This document shows positions 51,761 through 61,366 of a stretch of DNA of 64,000 nt, one piece after another. Both the position numbers and the translations under genes were made by a program. This DNA comes from Candidatus Pyrohabitans jungbluthii. GTDB lineage: Archaea > Hydrothermarchaeota > Hydrothermarchaeia > Hydrothermarchaeales > BMS3B. Within the stretch, counting starts at the first letter, position 1; each line of letters starts with the position of its first letter. Below the pieces are notes generated by a model. The model was not told the DNA's origin. It saw only the letters and a program-made list of their open reading frames with translations, and made no database searches. Where the stretch lies: the NCBI GenBank assembly GCA_002010065.2, contig MTMD02000002.1, positions 434,001 through 498,000 of the forward strand, read 5' to 3'.

Positions 51761-52453
51761 ATGGATGTTGTGGAAATTTACCGCCGTGCCTTTGAGCTTT
51801 TTAAGGTGAATTATGTAATAGCAGTGCCGTTTATTGTAGCTTATATACTAATGGATGTAGTGGCCTATCTATTTGGTGGTTTTTGGTGGGGTGGAGTAGG
51901 ATTTGGAGGAAATATGTCTCCTAGCACCTTTAGATTAGGTGCAATGCTCGGTGCAGCTCTGATTATGATGCTCCTATCCCTTGTGCTCAGTACCCTTGCG
52001 CAGGGTATGGCTATTGGAATGTGCAGAGAAGCAATTGAAGAGGGACTGGCACATCTCGAGAGCGGTTTGAAGGTGATAAGTAGCAGAATCGTAGGTCTTT
52101 TAATAGCCGCCATACTTGTTAGCATTCTTGTTGTAATGGGTTTCATATTGTTCATAATACCTGGGCTAGTAATTGGATTTTTCCTGATGTTCACGATAAT
52201 AGCGCTTGTTTTAGAGGACCTCGACGCCATCTCAGCTATGGGTAGAAGTTACAGAGTAGTTAGAGCAAACATTGGAGATGCTTTTGTTTATGCCTTAATT
52301 CTTATTGCAATACAAATAATCACATGGATATTAGGAATAATTGTGGGATTCATCCCAATCATCGGTGCTCTTGTTTCTTCAGGAGTTAGTGGCTTGACTA
52401 CTGGTTATACTACTCTTGCTGGTGTGATATTTTTCAGGGAGGCAACTACTTAG
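51761..52453 (+). CDS. Polytopic membrane protein, GDPD-membrane-domain/DUF4013-like
   Basis: 230 aa, about six transmembrane segments. The opening DVVEIYRRAFELFKVNYVIAVPFI and LEDLDAISAMGRSYRVVRANIGD resemble membrane domains of glycerophosphodiesterases and DUF4013-type proteins; no catalytic domain is seen. Gly-rich FGGFWWGGVGFGGN lies in an early loop. DNA is AT-richer than the neighbours because of hydrophobic codons. The 3' end overlaps nadA by 8 bases. Confidence 0.65.
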   Translation: MDVVEIYRRAFELFKVNYVIAVPFIVAYILMDVVAYLFGGFWWGGVGFGGNMSPSTFRLGAMLGAALIMMLLSLVLSTLAQGMAIGMCREAIEEGLAHLESGLKVISSRIVGLLIAAILVSILVVMGFILFIIPGLVIGFFLMFTIIALVLEDLDAISAMGRSYRVVRANIGDAFVYALILIAIQIITWILGIIVGFIPIIGALVSSGVSGLTTGYTTLAGVIFFREATT

Positions 52454-53372
52454 AAAGCTCCAGCATGCGCTCAAGGCTGAGCAATGCTCGCTCCGCAATC
52501 TTTGGCTCGACTCTCACCACATTTTTTCTTTCCCTGAGCTGAGTCAGGAACTTTTCCCAGGTGTTCATCTTCATTGTCCTGCATACCGCCTTCTCGTAAA
52601 GAGGGTAGAATTTTTTATCCGGAAACTCCTTCTGCAGGCGGTAGATGAGGCCAACCTCCGTGCCTATTATGAACTCAGTGGCGCTGCTCTCCCTTGCTCG
52701 CTTAACCATCTGCTCAGTGCTGCATATGTAGTCCGCTAAGAGCTGAACCTCGGGAGTGCACTCCGGGTGAATGAGTACCTCCGCATCGGGATGCTCTTCC
52801 CTCGCCTTTTCCACATGCTCAGGCTTGAAGAGGAGATGGGTTATGCAGTGCCCCTTCGCAGGCACAGGGATTATCTCCTTGTCCTTAACATGGCGCTGCA
52901 CATGCCATGCCAGGTTGGCGTCTGGCCCAAAGATTATCTTTTTCTCAGGCAGAGCCTTGACTATCTTCACCGCATTTGCAGAGGTGCATATCACGTCTGC
53001 CTCCGCCCTCGCCTCAAGGCGGGTGTTGATGTACAGCACCACAGCAGCGTCTGGATGCTCCTCCCGTGCCTCGCGCACAAGCTTTGCCGGTAACTGCGCT
53101 GCCATGGGGCAGTGCGCTTCGAGATCTGGCATGAGTACTGTCTTGTCAGGGTTGAGCATCGCTGCACTCTCTGCCATGAAGTCAACACCACAGAAGAGGA
53201 TGTATGGCTTATCAACGCGCTGTGCCGCCCTGCACAAGCCAAGCGAGTCGCCAATGAAGTCTGCCACATCCTGAATCTCAGGTATCTGATAGTTGTGCGC
53301 AAGAACTATACAGTCCTTCTTAAGCTCTTCAACCTCTTTCAGAGTAGCCTCATCAATAACCACGAGAACCAC
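52446..53372 (-). CDS. nadA: Quinolinate synthase
   Basis: Iron-sulfur enzyme condensing iminoaspartate with dihydroxyacetone phosphate to quinolinate. Cluster Cys are likely Cys88 (LEAHCPM), Cys175 (KGHCITHL) and Cys263 (AVCRTMKM), spaced 87 and 88. Also AHNYQIPEIQDVADFIGDSL and PDANLAWHV are typical. 308 aa. The start GTG 53372 is not strongly supported. It supplies nadC, with iminoaspartate from NadX. Confidence 0.93.
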   Translation of the reverse strand: MVLVVIDEATLKEVEELKKDCIVLAHNYQIPEIQDVADFIGDSLGLCRAAQRVDKPYILFCGVDFMAESAAMLNPDKTVLMPDLEAHCPMAAQLPAKLVREAREEHPDAAVVLYINTRLEARAEADVICTSANAVKIVKALPEKKIIFGPDANLAWHVQRHVKDKEIIPVPAKGHCITHLLFKPEHVEKAREEHPDAEVLIHPECTPEVQLLADYICSTEQMVKRARESSATEFIIGTEVGLIYRLQKEFPDKKFYPLYEKAVCRTMKMNTWEKFLTQLRERKNVVRVEPKIAERALLSLERMLELSK

Positions 53373-53461
53373 CGGGATTACAACCTGTGGAGAAGGTACT
53401 TTTTGAAAATATTGTTGAAATGCTCAACACTCTTAAAAGGCTGTAAATCAGATATAATCCC

Positions 53462-54100
53462 ATGAGGAGCATTCTGAGGAGTTTCATGATTTTTATTTAC
53501 GGCGCTCTCACAGGAGTGGCTCTTTTTCTGCTTATCAGTGTAGCTGCGCCTGAGCTCAAGTCTCTAATTCTACTCCTCCTAAAAACAAAAATTGAGGCTC
53601 AGGAAAAGCTGGTTAGGAACCCGAGCATGGCAATACTCCTCAACAATCTGATAGCCTCGCTTCTCTGCTCCTACGGAGGATTCTTAACTACGATGGCTTT
53701 TCTCAGACTGGGCGAAGTAAGCGACCCCAGTTTGAGAGTTTTAAGGAGGCTGGACAGAAGGCTTAGCCAGATTAGAGATGACAGGCTGAAGTTCTACCTC
53801 TCCCTCTTCATATTCCCTGTTTTCATCCTCTTTCTCAACGGCGCTGTTCTCGGCTTCCTATTCGGCTTCTTTCTCCACTCGCCCGCAGAGTACTTCGCGC
53901 GTCTGAACTCCCACGGGATTACTGAGCTACCGGCGATTATCCTCTCGGGAAGCATAGGATTAAAAATCGGCGAGGCTATGCTCCCTAGGTTAAACACTGA
54001 TTTCGAGGCAGAGCTAACAGAAGAGGTAAGACGGAGCCTTAAAGATTATATTCTCGTAGTCGCCCTTCTGGTGGTAAGCGCATATCTCGAAACCATGTAG
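53462..54100 (+). CDS. SpoIIM/DUF95-family membrane protein
   Basis: 212 aa, integral membrane protein with about five hydrophobic segments. FLLISVAAPELKSLI, NNLIASLLCSYGGFLTT, FLNGAVLGFLFGFF, ITELPAIILSGSIGLKIGEAML match the stage-II-sporulation-M-like family (DUF95), widespread outside sporulators and of unknown function. It lies divergently from nadA and converges on the DUF59 gene. Confidence 0.8.
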   Translation: MRSILRSFMIFIYGALTGVALFLLISVAAPELKSLILLLLKTKIEAQEKLVRNPSMAILLNNLIASLLCSYGGFLTTMAFLRLGEVSDPSLRVLRRLDRRLSQIRDDRLKFYLSLFIFPVFILFLNGAVLGFLFGFFLHSPAEYFARLNSHGITELPAIILSGSIGLKIGEAMLPRLNTDFEAELTEEVRRSLKDYILVVALLVVSAYLETM

Positions 54101-54101
54101 C

Positions 54102-54350
54102 CTAAAGAACCACTTCCACGCTTGCCTTCTCCACGCCCTCCAGCTTCCTTATCTCCTTCTCTGCCAGCACCGCAAGCACAAAGGCATAGCCGCACACGCA
54201 GTCGCGGGGACGCTGCAGCTTTACCTTCACCTCTCCCCCAGCTATCTCCACCTGCTTCACCATGCCCGCATCTACCAGGTTGCTCCCCTGAGGAAGGCTG
54301 AAGACCTTCTTCAACGCTGAAATTACCTCATCCTCGCCTACAACGCTCAT
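54102..54350 (-). CDS. DUF59/MIP18-like Fe-S assembly protein
   Basis: 82 aa, related to PaaD/MIP18 domain proteins that help assemble or transfer Fe-S clusters. DEVISALKKVFSLPQGSNLVDAGMV matches the family pattern and the Cys pair CVCGYAF is a probable metal site. Its ATG overlaps the hydrolase stop by four bases. Iron-sulfur NadA nearby is a possible client by position only. Confidence 0.75.
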   Translation of the reverse strand: MSVVGEDEVISALKKVFSLPQGSNLVDAGMVKQVEIAGGEVKVKLQRPRDCVCGYAFVLAVLAEKEIRKLEGVEKASVEVVL

Positions 54351-54859
54351 ACTATCTCTGCACCCAGCACCTCGCGCATGTGTTTAAGCGCCCACTCCTG
54401 CGTGGCTTCGTCTACGGTGGCGACGCATTCTCTGCACACCACAACGCGAAAGCCACGCATTGCAGCATCCGCCGCGGTGTGGAGCACGCATATATTGGTG
54501 AGCACGCCCACTAAGACAACTTCGGTGACGCCACGCTTCCTCAGCTCCTCCTCTAAGGGAGTGCCGAAGAAGGCTGAGAAGCGTTTCTTCTTTATTACCA
54601 CGTCATCGCTGCGCTTGTCAAGCTCATCTATCACCTCCGCTCCAGGGGTGCCCTCTACTGCATGCCTCCCCCACACCCTGAACTCCTCGTCGTCCTCGTC
54701 ATGGGAGTCGCAGATGAAGAAAACTGGCTCGCCCCTGGCGCGGAACTCGGCGATCTTGGCATTTATTGGCTCTATAAGCTTTCTCGCCCCCGGCACGGGC
54801 AGGGCTCCGTCCTCGTACACGAAGTCCTTCAGCATGTCTATTACAAGCAGAGCGCGCAT
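54347..54859 (-). CDS. pncA: Isochorismatase-like cysteine hydrolase, probable nicotinamidase
   Basis: 170 aa. ALLVIDMLKDFV (Asp8), VIKKKRFSAFFGTPLEEEL (catalytic Lys) and VLVGVLTNICVLHTAADA (nucleophile Cys) are the triad motifs. Nicotinamidase (nicotinamide to nicotinate) is inferred because nadC and nicotinate phosphoribosyltransferase lie next to it; family members can have other substrates. A TATA region in the divergent gap (54860-54896) predicts a leaderless transcript. Confidence 0.75.
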   Translation of the reverse strand: MRALLVIDMLKDFVYEDGALPVPGARKLIEPINAKIAEFRARGEPVFFICDSHDEDDEEFRVWGRHAVEGTPGAEVIDELDKRSDDVVIKKKRFSAFFGTPLEEELRKRGVTEVVLVGVLTNICVLHTAADAAMRGFRVVVCRECVATVDEATQEWALKHMREVLGAEIV

Positions 54860-54896
54860 GATATCTTTTTAAACTCCGCGAGATATAAAAATTCCC
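54860..54896. promoter_or_regulatory. Bidirectional promoter pncA/nadC
   Basis: The 37-base gap holds TTTTTAAAC for nadC and TTTTTATATCTCG (minus) for the hydrolase, each about 25 bases from its ATG. Both transcripts are likely leaderless and co-regulated by proximity. Confidence 0.5.
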
Positions 54897-55724
54897 ATGC
54901 ACCCTCGCCTGGCTGAACTCATGCGCTTTCTCGAAGAGGATCTCGGCTATGAGGATATAACCACCAGCAGCGTATTACCCGAGGATGTGAAGGCTCTCGC
55001 CGAGATTGTGGCGAAGGCTCAGGGCGTGGTCGCGGGCGTAGAGGAGGCGAAGGCACTTCTGGAGCACTTTAATTTAAGGTGCAGGGCTCTGAAGGAGGAT
55101 GGCGAAGATATTAACCCCGGAGATGTGATTCTTGAGATTGAAGGAAGCGCTAGGGCGATACTCATGCTGGAGCGCGTGGTGCTGAACCTGCTCATGCGCA
55201 TGAGCGGCATAGCAACTGCCACAAGGCGCATGGTGGCTATAGCTCAGCGCTACGGAGTTAAAATCGCAGGCACGAGAAAAACTACGCCGGGATTCAGGTA
55301 CTTTGAGAAGCGCGCCATAGCCATAGGCGGCGGAGATATGCACCGCTTTCGCTTGGACGATGCAGTGCTTATAAAGGACAACCACCTAGTGCTAGTGGAC
55401 ATTGGCGAAGCGATTAGGCGTGCGAAGCAGGTGAATTTCACAAAGAAGGTAGAGGTAGAGGTGGGCAGCGTCGAGGAGGCAAAGGTTGCGCTAGAGGCGG
55501 GCGCGGATATAGTGATGCTGGACAACCTCAGCGTTGAGGAGGTGGAGCATGTGCTTACGCTTGTGGAGCAACGCGGCTACCAAGCGATAATAGAGGTCTC
55601 CGGCGGGATAACCCCTGATAATCTGGAGAGCTACGCCAAGCTTCGACCGCATGTAATCTCCACCGGCTATATAACCACTCGCGCAGAATGGCTGGACATG
55701 AGCCTTCGCCTGCGAAAGCGCTAG
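54897..55724 (+). CDS. nadC: Nicotinate-nucleotide pyrophosphorylase (carboxylating)
   Basis: Quinolinate phosphoribosyltransferase. Motifs: EEDLGYEDITTSSVL, LLMRMSGIATATRRM, IAGTRKTTPGFRYFEKRAIAIGGG (substrate/PRPP), LIKDNHLVL, VEVEVGSVEEAKVALEAGADIVMLDNLS, IIEVSGGITPDNL. 275 aa is normal. It converges with nadX with a four-base overlap. Confidence 0.95.
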   Translation: MHPRLAELMRFLEEDLGYEDITTSSVLPEDVKALAEIVAKAQGVVAGVEEAKALLEHFNLRCRALKEDGEDINPGDVILEIEGSARAILMLERVVLNLLMRMSGIATATRRMVAIAQRYGVKIAGTRKTTPGFRYFEKRAIAIGGGDMHRFRLDDAVLIKDNHLVLVDIGEAIRRAKQVNFTKKVEVEVGSVEEAKVALEAGADIVMLDNLSVEEVEHVLTLVEQRGYQAIIEVSGGITPDNLESYAKLRPHVISTGYITTRAEWLDMSLRLRKR

Positions 55725-56536
55725 GTGCCCACCTGCAGTGACGAAGCGATCTTGCGCAGCGTGGCTATGGCTGAGAGCGCCGCGAGATAGCTTGTCTTCG
55801 GGTTCTCAGGTGAAGGCAGGTTCTCCACCCTGAAGTAGAGCTCGCCGAACTTCCCACGAGCATAAACTTCGTGCACATTCCTCTTTGCTTCGGGATCTGC
55901 GACTATCTCAACCCTCGTCCTGTCCACGCCTATGCCGGCTAAGCTCACAGCCACGGCGACGTTAATATTCGCCGGAAATCCTGCTATAGCTTCTCTCGCT
56001 GTGCCCGAGAAGACCACCTTCCTCTCCTTCAGCCCCTTGAGGGAGATGCCCCTCTCAGCCAAATAGGGTGCGCCCTCCAGAGCATGCGGCGGCTTTGTGG
56101 TGGTAATCCTCACCTCCTCCAGCCCTGCTTCCCTCGCTGACTTCAGTGCATCTAATGCTCCTACCGCGCCTGAGGGGAGGTAAACCCTTCTATGCTTCTG
56201 CGTGGCTGCCTTCTCCACTTCCTCAAGAAACCCTGCGTCTGCAAGCGCACCCACGCTTAAGAGGAGCACATCCTTTCCAGCTTTCAGCGCTGGTATGAGC
56301 AGTGCTTTAGCCGCAGCCACCGAGGCGGCTTCAATCACCAGCTCTGCCTCGCTTGAGAGCACTTCCTCGATGCTTGCCGCTACATCGGGCTTTTTCCTGA
56401 ATAGAGAGCTCAGCCGCACCGCCTTCTCCCTGTCTAGGTCAAAAATACAAACAAGCTCCGCCTCTACCCTGCCATCTGCAATAGCCTTAGCAAGGACTGT
56501 GCCTATTGCACCGCAACCTACCAGAGAAACCTTCAA
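55721..56536 (-). CDS. nadX: L-aspartate dehydrogenase
   Basis: NAD(P)-dependent oxidation of aspartate to iminoaspartate, the alternative to L-aspartate oxidase NadB. Rossmann start KVSLVGCGAIGTVLAKAI, VIEAASVAAAKALL, YLPSGAVGALDALKSA, TTTKPPHALEGAPY, FPANINVAVAVSLAGIG are diagnostic. I start at TTG 56536: a TATA (GGTATAAAGC near 56563) is about 25 bases upstream and GGTGA just before; upstream open frame is a shadow of pncB. 271 aa. Confidence 0.9.
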   Translation of the reverse strand: MKVSLVGCGAIGTVLAKAIADGRVEAELVCIFDLDREKAVRLSSLFRKKPDVAASIEEVLSSEAELVIEAASVAAAKALLIPALKAGKDVLLLSVGALADAGFLEEVEKAATQKHRRVYLPSGAVGALDALKSAREAGLEEVRITTTKPPHALEGAPYLAERGISLKGLKERKVVFSGTAREAIAGFPANINVAVAVSLAGIGVDRTRVEIVADPEAKRNVHEVYARGKFGELYFRVENLPSPENPKTSYLAALSAIATLRKIASSLQVGT

Positions 56537-56585
56537 GCCATCACCTGCAAAAAGCTTTATACCTGCGTACTTAAACTTTGATACC
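56537..56585. promoter_or_regulatory. Bidirectional promoter nadX/pncB
   Basis: The 49-base divergent gap contains GCTTTATACC (both strands TATA-like) and ACTTAAACTTT before pncB. Salvage and de novo NAD genes can thus be controlled together. Confidence 0.45.
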
Positions 56586-57749
56586 ATGTTCCATGTTGCA
56601 AGCGAAGAGGACATAAAGGCGGGGAAGACTACCGACGTGTACTTTATCAACACCAAGCGTGTGCTGGAAGAAAAGGGGATAAGCAAGCGCGTCGTCGCTG
56701 AGGTAACCGCAAGTTCATTGCCAAAGGGCTACGCCTGGGGTGTACTCGCTGGAATAGAGGAGGCGGCACGCCTTCTCGAGGGTTACAACCTCGACGTTTA
56801 TGCCATGCCAGAGGGGAGTATCTTCTATCCCCTTGAGCCGGTGATGCGCATCGAAGGCGATTACAAAGAATTTGCGGTGCTTGAAACGCCTCTTCTCGGC
56901 TTGCTCTGCCAGGCTTCTGGCATAGCCACGAAGGCAGCGCGTTTCAGGAAGCTCGCCGGGGATAAGATTCTGCTCAGCTTTGGGATTCGCAGGATGCACC
57001 CTGCCATTGCGCCCATGATAGACCGCGCCGCATACATAGGCGGGTGCGATGGCTTCTCAGGCATCGCGGCAGAGAGGATTATAGGTGAGAAGGCTCGAGG
57101 AACGATGCCACATGCTCTTATAATTACGGTGGGCGACCAGGTTAAGGCGTGGCGCTACTTCGACGAGGTCGTGGAGAAGGACGTACCTCGCATTGCGCTG
57201 GTCGATACGTACTGCGACGAGAAGCAGGAAGCGGTGCTTGCAGCGGAAGCCATAGAGAACCTCTACGGCGTGCGCCTGGATACGCCCAGCTCGAGGCGGG
57301 GCAACATGAAGAGAATACTGGAGGAGGTGCGCTGGGAGCTGGACGTTCGCGGATATAAGCATGTGAAGATATTTATCTCTGGCGGCGTTAAGGAGGAGAA
57401 CATTCGCGAACTTAGCTTGGCGGACGGCTTCGGCGTGGGCACAAGCATAAGCGCTGCCGCAACCATAGACTTTGCTCTCGATATAGTGGAAGTAGAGGGG
57501 AAGCCCGCAGCAAAGCGGGGCAAGTTCAGCATCGCCAAGGCGGTACTCCGCTGTCCCCGCTGCCTGCATAGCAAGCGCGTGCCTGCGAGGGAAGTAAAAG
57601 AACACACATGCGAGAGGTGCGGCTCTACCATGGAGAACATGCTCCGCCCGCTGATAAGGCAGGGCAAGCTGGTGGCGGAGCTTCCCCCTGCGAAGGAGAT
57701 TCGCGATTATGTGCTGCAACAGCTAGAAAAGGTGGAGGGTATTGAATGA
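56586..57749 (+). CDS. pncB: Nicotinate phosphoribosyltransferase with zinc ribbon
   Basis: Salvage enzyme making nicotinate mononucleotide. 387 aa from ATG 56586. [20 protein letters not shown], the [11 protein letters not shown] and [25 protein letters not shown] segments, and [13 protein letters not shown] are typical of the archaeal form. The C-terminus bears a four-Cys zinc ribbon ([10 protein letters not shown]...HTCERCGS, near 319-341). It overlaps acs by four bases (ATGA). Confidence 0.9.
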   Translation: MFHVASEEDIKAGKTTDVYFINTKRVLEEKGISKRVVAEVTASSLPKGYAWGVLAGIEEAARLLEGYNLDVYAMPEGSIFYPLEPVMRIEGDYKEFAVLETPLLGLLCQASGIATKAARFRKLAGDKILLSFGIRRMHPAIAPMIDRAAYIGGCDGFSGIAAERIIGEKARGTMPHALIITVGDQVKAWRYFDEVVEKDVPRIALVDTYCDEKQEAVLAAEAIENLYGVRLDTPSSRRGNMKRILEEVRWELDVRGYKHVKIFISGGVKEENIRELSLADGFGVGTSISAAATIDFALDIVEVEGKPAAKRGKFSIAKAVLRCPRCLHSKRVPAREVKEHTCERCGSTMENMLRPLIRQGKLVAELPPAKEIRDYVLQQLEKVEGIE

Positions 57750-59686
57750 GCAATGGCGAGAAAATCGAGTCTCTCATTAGATCTGTGAAAAAGTTTCCTC
57801 CCAAGAAAGAGTTCGCAGAAAAAGCTTGGGTAAATGATGAGAAGGTGTACGAAGACGCTGCGAAGGATTATGAAGCCTTCTGGGAACGTGCCGCTGAGGA
57901 GCTTCACTGGTTCAAGCGCTGGGAGCGCGTGCTGGACGAGAGCGAAGCGCCTTTCTACAAGTGGTTCGTTGGTGGAGAGATAAACATAACCTACAACTGC
58001 CTGGACAGGCACGTTGAGAGCTGGAGAAAGAACAAGGCGGCGATAATCTGGGAGGGGGAGCCAGGAGATAGGAGGGTGCTCACCTACTTTGAGCTTTTCC
58101 GTCGAGTTAACCGCTTTGCAAATGCGCTGAAAAAGCTCGGCGTTGGCAAAGGCGACAGGGTTACCATCTACATGGGCATGGTGCCCGAGCTTCCCATAGC
58201 GATGCTTGCGTGCGCTCGCATAGGCGCGGTGCACAGTGTTGTGTTTGGCGGCTTCTCCGCAAAGGCGCTCGCCGACAGGATAAACGACTGCAAGGCAAAA
58301 GTGGTTGTAACTCAGGACGGAGCGTACCGCCGGGGTAAGGTAATCCCCCTCAAGGATAATGTGGATGAAGCTCTGAAGGAAGCGCCCAGCGTTGAGAAGG
58401 TGGTGGTGCTCAAACGCGCGGGGAACGAGGTTAGCATGCGCAAGGGCAGAGACTTCTGGTGGCATGACCTTCAGTATCTGGTGGATGCAAAATGCGAGGC
58501 TGTGCCCGTTGAGAGCGAGCACCCCCTCTTCATCCTCTATACCTCCGGCACAACAGGCAAGCCCAAGGGCGTGCTTCATGTGCATGGGGGCTACAATGTG
58601 GGCACCCACTTAACAACCAAGTGGATTTTCGACCTGAAGGATGATGATATATTCTGGTGCACCGCAGACATAGGCTGGATAACAGGGCATAGCTATGTCG
58701 TCTATGGCCCGCTTTCCAACGGCGCGACGGTGGTGATGTACGAGGGCGCGCCGGACTACCCCAAGCCGGATCGCTTCTGGGAGATTATAGAGCGCTATGG
58801 CGTAACCATCTTCTACACAGCTCCGACTGCGATACGCTTCTTCATGAAGCTCGGCGAGGAGTGGGTGAAGAAGCACGATTTAAGCACACTACGCCTTCTG
58901 GGCACTGTGGGCGAGCCTATAAATCCAAGGGCGTGGCTGTGGTATTATGAGGTTATTGGTGGCAAGCGCTGCCCCATCGTCGATACCTGGTGGCAGACTG
59001 AGACGGGCATGATAATGATAACCCCACTCCCTGGAGTGAGTACGCTGAAACCGGGCTCAGCGTGCAAGCCCTTCCCGGGCGTTTTTGCTCAGGTGGTGGA
59101 CGAGAAGGGCGAAGAGGCTAAGCCCAACCAGGGAGGTTACCTGGTTATCACAAAGCCCTGGCCTGCGATGCTGCGCACCCTATGGGGCAATCCCGAGCGT
59201 TACGTGAACACTTACTTCGGAACCTACCCCAACATCTACCTCACCGGCGATGGCGCGCGCATTGACGAGGAGGGCGACTTCTGGATTATGGGCAGGATAG
59301 ACGACGTGATCAACGTCTCGGGGCACAGGCTGGGCACGGCTGAGCTTGAAAGCGCTTTGGTGAGCCACGAGAGCGTGGCAGAGGCAGCGGTAGTTGGCAA
59401 GCCCCATGAGATTAAAGGCCAGGCGATTGTGGCATTCGTGGTTCTTCGCGAAGGGATTAAGCCAACACCTGAGCTTAAGGAAGAGCTGAGAAGGCACGTG
59501 GCTACTGAAATAGGGCCAATAGCCAAGCCGGATGAAATCCACTTTGTGAGCATGCTGCCAAAGACGCGCTCTGGCAAAATAATGCGCCGCATTATGCGCG
59601 CTCTCGAAGAGGGCAAGGAGATAGGCGACATCACAACGCTGGAAGATGCGAAGGCGATAGAGGAGATTAAGAAGGCGGAGGAGTAG
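57746..59686 (+). CDS. acs: Acetyl-CoA synthetase (AMP-forming)
   Basis: Activates acetate with ATP and CoA. 646 aa ANL enzyme: [32 protein letters not shown] (phosphate loop), [66 protein letters not shown], and the C-terminal [11 protein letters not shown] with the acetylatable Lys. The four-base overlap with pncB couples them. The convergent Lrp-type regulator next door may control it. Confidence 0.95.
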   Translation: MSNGEKIESLIRSVKKFPPKKEFAEKAWVNDEKVYEDAAKDYEAFWERAAEELHWFKRWERVLDESEAPFYKWFVGGEINITYNCLDRHVESWRKNKAAIIWEGEPGDRRVLTYFELFRRVNRFANALKKLGVGKGDRVTIYMGMVPELPIAMLACARIGAVHSVVFGGFSAKALADRINDCKAKVVVTQDGAYRRGKVIPLKDNVDEALKEAPSVEKVVVLKRAGNEVSMRKGRDFWWHDLQYLVDAKCEAVPVESEHPLFILYTSGTTGKPKGVLHVHGGYNVGTHLTTKWIFDLKDDDIFWCTADIGWITGHSYVVYGPLSNGATVVMYEGAPDYPKPDRFWEIIERYGVTIFYTAPTAIRFFMKLGEEWVKKHDLSTLRLLGTVGEPINPRAWLWYYEVIGGKRCPIVDTWWQTETGMIMITPLPGVSTLKPGSACKPFPGVFAQVVDEKGEEAKPNQGGYLVITKPWPAMLRTLWGNPERYVNTYFGTYPNIYLTGDGARIDEEGDFWIMGRIDDVINVSGHRLGTAELESALVSHESVAEAAVVGKPHEIKGQAIVAFVVLREGIKPTPELKEELRRHVATEIGPIAKPDEIHFVSMLPKTRSGKIMRRIMRALEEGKEIGDITTLEDAKAIEEIKKAEE

Positions 59687-60241
59687 TCACCTCCCCATCC
59701 CCTTATAGTAAACTGTAGCAGGGCAGCCCAGGCACTTCCTCTCGTAAAGATAGCACTCAGGGCAGCGCTTACCGCAGGGTGCGATCTCCCTGCTTGGCGA
59801 TACCTTCACCTCCATAAAGGTGGGATACACAGGAGCCTCGCCTATTGAGACCTCCATGCTCAGTACATTCTTCAGCGGCCTTATGCTGTTCTCCACCGTC
59901 GACTCGAGCAGGGAGGTGTTCTCTGCTATTATTACCATGCTCAGGTTGTACTTGCCAGTTGTGACTGCAACAAAGGCAATTCTCGGGCAGGAGGCGAACA
60001 TGTCCGCGAGCTTCATCGCATGCTCCATGCTCTCAACTTGGAGGTTCACCACCGCTGACTTGAAGTTGAGCTCTTTTATGTTCAGCAGAGCCTTGACAGC
60101 AATCTCTCGCTTTCTGAGCAACTTGTCCAGCCTCTCCTTAACTGAGGGATGTGTTAAGCCAAGCTTACGAGCTATCTCGGTCAGCTTGGCTCTACCATTT
60201 TTTTGCAGAATCTGGTAAATCTGGAAGTCCTTCTCATCCAT
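59687..60241 (-). CDS. Lrp/AsnC-type regulator with Cys-rich tail, paralog
   Basis: 184 aa from ATG 60241 (GGTGG ribosome site just before; a GTG 12 bases upstream is less likely). HTH: DEKDFQIYQILQKNGRAKLT. The C-terminus has CGKRCPECYLYERKCLGCPATVYYKG, the same CxxxCxxCxxY...CxGCP module as the gene at 2583. The stop directly abuts that of acs. Redox or metal-sensing control is inferred from cysteines only. Confidence 0.8.
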   Translation of the reverse strand: MDEKDFQIYQILQKNGRAKLTEIARKLGLTHPSVKERLDKLLRKREIAVKALLNIKELNFKSAVVNLQVESMEHAMKLADMFASCPRIAFVAVTTGKYNLSMVIIAENTSLLESTVENSIRPLKNVLSMEVSIGEAPVYPTFMEVKVSPSREIAPCGKRCPECYLYERKCLGCPATVYYKGMGR

Positions 60242-60373
60242 ACTCTCCACCACTTTTAAGAGTTATATTTTACTTTGCCTACAATTTGTAGGTGTTTTGC
60301 TTAATTTTCATGGGAAAATAATATAAAGTTATCGAATGATATACATAAAGTTGGCTAACAGGAGGTGGTTTGC

Positions 60374-60574
60374 ATGGAAAGGAACGAGGGAACTGTGGAC
60401 AGAGCTGTTAGGCTTCTGCTCGGCATAGCACTTCTTGCCCTAGGCGGACTTGAGAAGATACCCTACCCGAAGGTTGCACTTCTCGTAGGTCTTGTGTTAC
60501 TGGTAACCGGAATCGCCGGCATATGCCCTCTCTACTCAGTGCTAAAAATAAAGACCTGCGGCGAGAAGTGCTGA
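60374..60574 (+). CDS. DUF2892 small membrane protein
   Basis: 66 aa, two transmembrane helices; MERNEGTVDRAVRLLLGIAL, VTGIAGICPLYSVLKIKTC match DUF2892 (YgaP membrane part). A Cys pair ends the protein. The ATG 60374 has GGAGGTGG a few bases upstream; TATA-like AATATAAAG lies near 60320. No rhodanese domain is attached. Function unknown, often linked to sulfur metabolism. Confidence 0.85.
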   Translation: MERNEGTVDRAVRLLLGIALLALGGLEKIPYPKVALLVGLVLLVTGIAGICPLYSVLKIKTCGEKC

Positions 60575-60582
60575 CCTATCTT

Positions 60583-61275
60583 TTATTTTTTGCTTTTTAA
60601 CCTTCTCTGAACTGCCTCGCTGGTTAGCTCTCTTAATGCATCAGAGGCTATCCACCTGGCGCTGCGTGAGTCGATTTTTTGTATCTCTCTGGCAACTTCA
60701 ATCGCCTTGCTGTTTAGGCTTGGGCTTCGCTTTCCTATCTGCCTCAACGCCCAGTTGACAGCTTTCTTAACGTAATTTCTATTGTCTGTGGCTTCCCTCT
60801 GTATGATAGGGAAGAATCTCTCAAATTGCTCATCACCTGCCTCTTTATCGCTTACAGCAAGGCGAGCCATCAGCACAAAGCCAGCCCTCTTGACAAATTC
60901 CTCCTCCCTAGAACTCCACTCAACCGCCTTTTGATAGGCAAATCTGGTCTTTTCAAAGAGATTTGCACAGCACTGGTCGCAGATTTCCCAGTAGTCGAAC
61001 TCAGCTACCCAGCGCTCCATCTGCTCCTCAGTAACCACCTCCGGGTCGTCTATCATACTCGCAAGTATCATGGTTTCACGTATCCCCAGCGCCCAGAGTT
61101 GCTGAGCCAAGGAATGGTCTCGCCCTATCTCCTTGGCAAGCTTTCTCAGGTTCGGAATCGCCACTCCATAGGTTTTCTTAGGGGTAATCCCAAATCTTGC
61201 CATTCCTTCCGCTGCTTCAGGGTTGCTGAGACCTTCCAGCTTTTTAAGGACTGATTCAACGTCTGCTGCTCCCAT
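60583..61275 (-). CDS. alkD: AlkD-type DNA alkylation repair protein
   Basis: 230-aa HEAT-like repeat protein of the AlkC/AlkD DNA glycosylase family, which excises alkylated purines. GVAIPNLRKLAKEIG, WALGIRETMILASMIDDPE, WVAEFDYWEICDQCC, REEEFVKRAGFVLMARLA and VKKAVNWALRQIG match, with Trp/Asp positions typical. Start ATG 61275 or GTG 61287; TATA (AATAAATATATC) lies at 61309-61320, overlapping the tRNA promoter zone. Confidence 0.88.
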   Translation of the reverse strand: MGAADVESVLKKLEGLSNPEAAEGMARFGITPKKTYGVAIPNLRKLAKEIGRDHSLAQQLWALGIRETMILASMIDDPEVVTEEQMERWVAEFDYWEICDQCCANLFEKTRFAYQKAVEWSSREEEFVKRAGFVLMARLAVSDKEAGDEQFERFFPIIQREATDNRNYVKKAVNWALRQIGKRSPSLNSKAIEVAREIQKIDSRSARWIASDALRELTSEAVQRRLKSKK

Positions 61276-61332
61276 CTTATCTCTCACTATCGTCTTCCAC
61301 AGCGCCTGATATATTTATTCCGCCACCTACAA

Positions 61333-61347
61333 TAAGGTTTAAGTAGT
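61333..61347 (+). promoter_or_regulatory. TATA-like element of the tRNA-Met gene
   Basis: AAGGTTTAAGTAG is about 27 bases before the tRNA 5' end at 61367. Confidence 0.45.
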
Positions 61348-61366
61348 TAAGGCATTGCTCTCTTTT

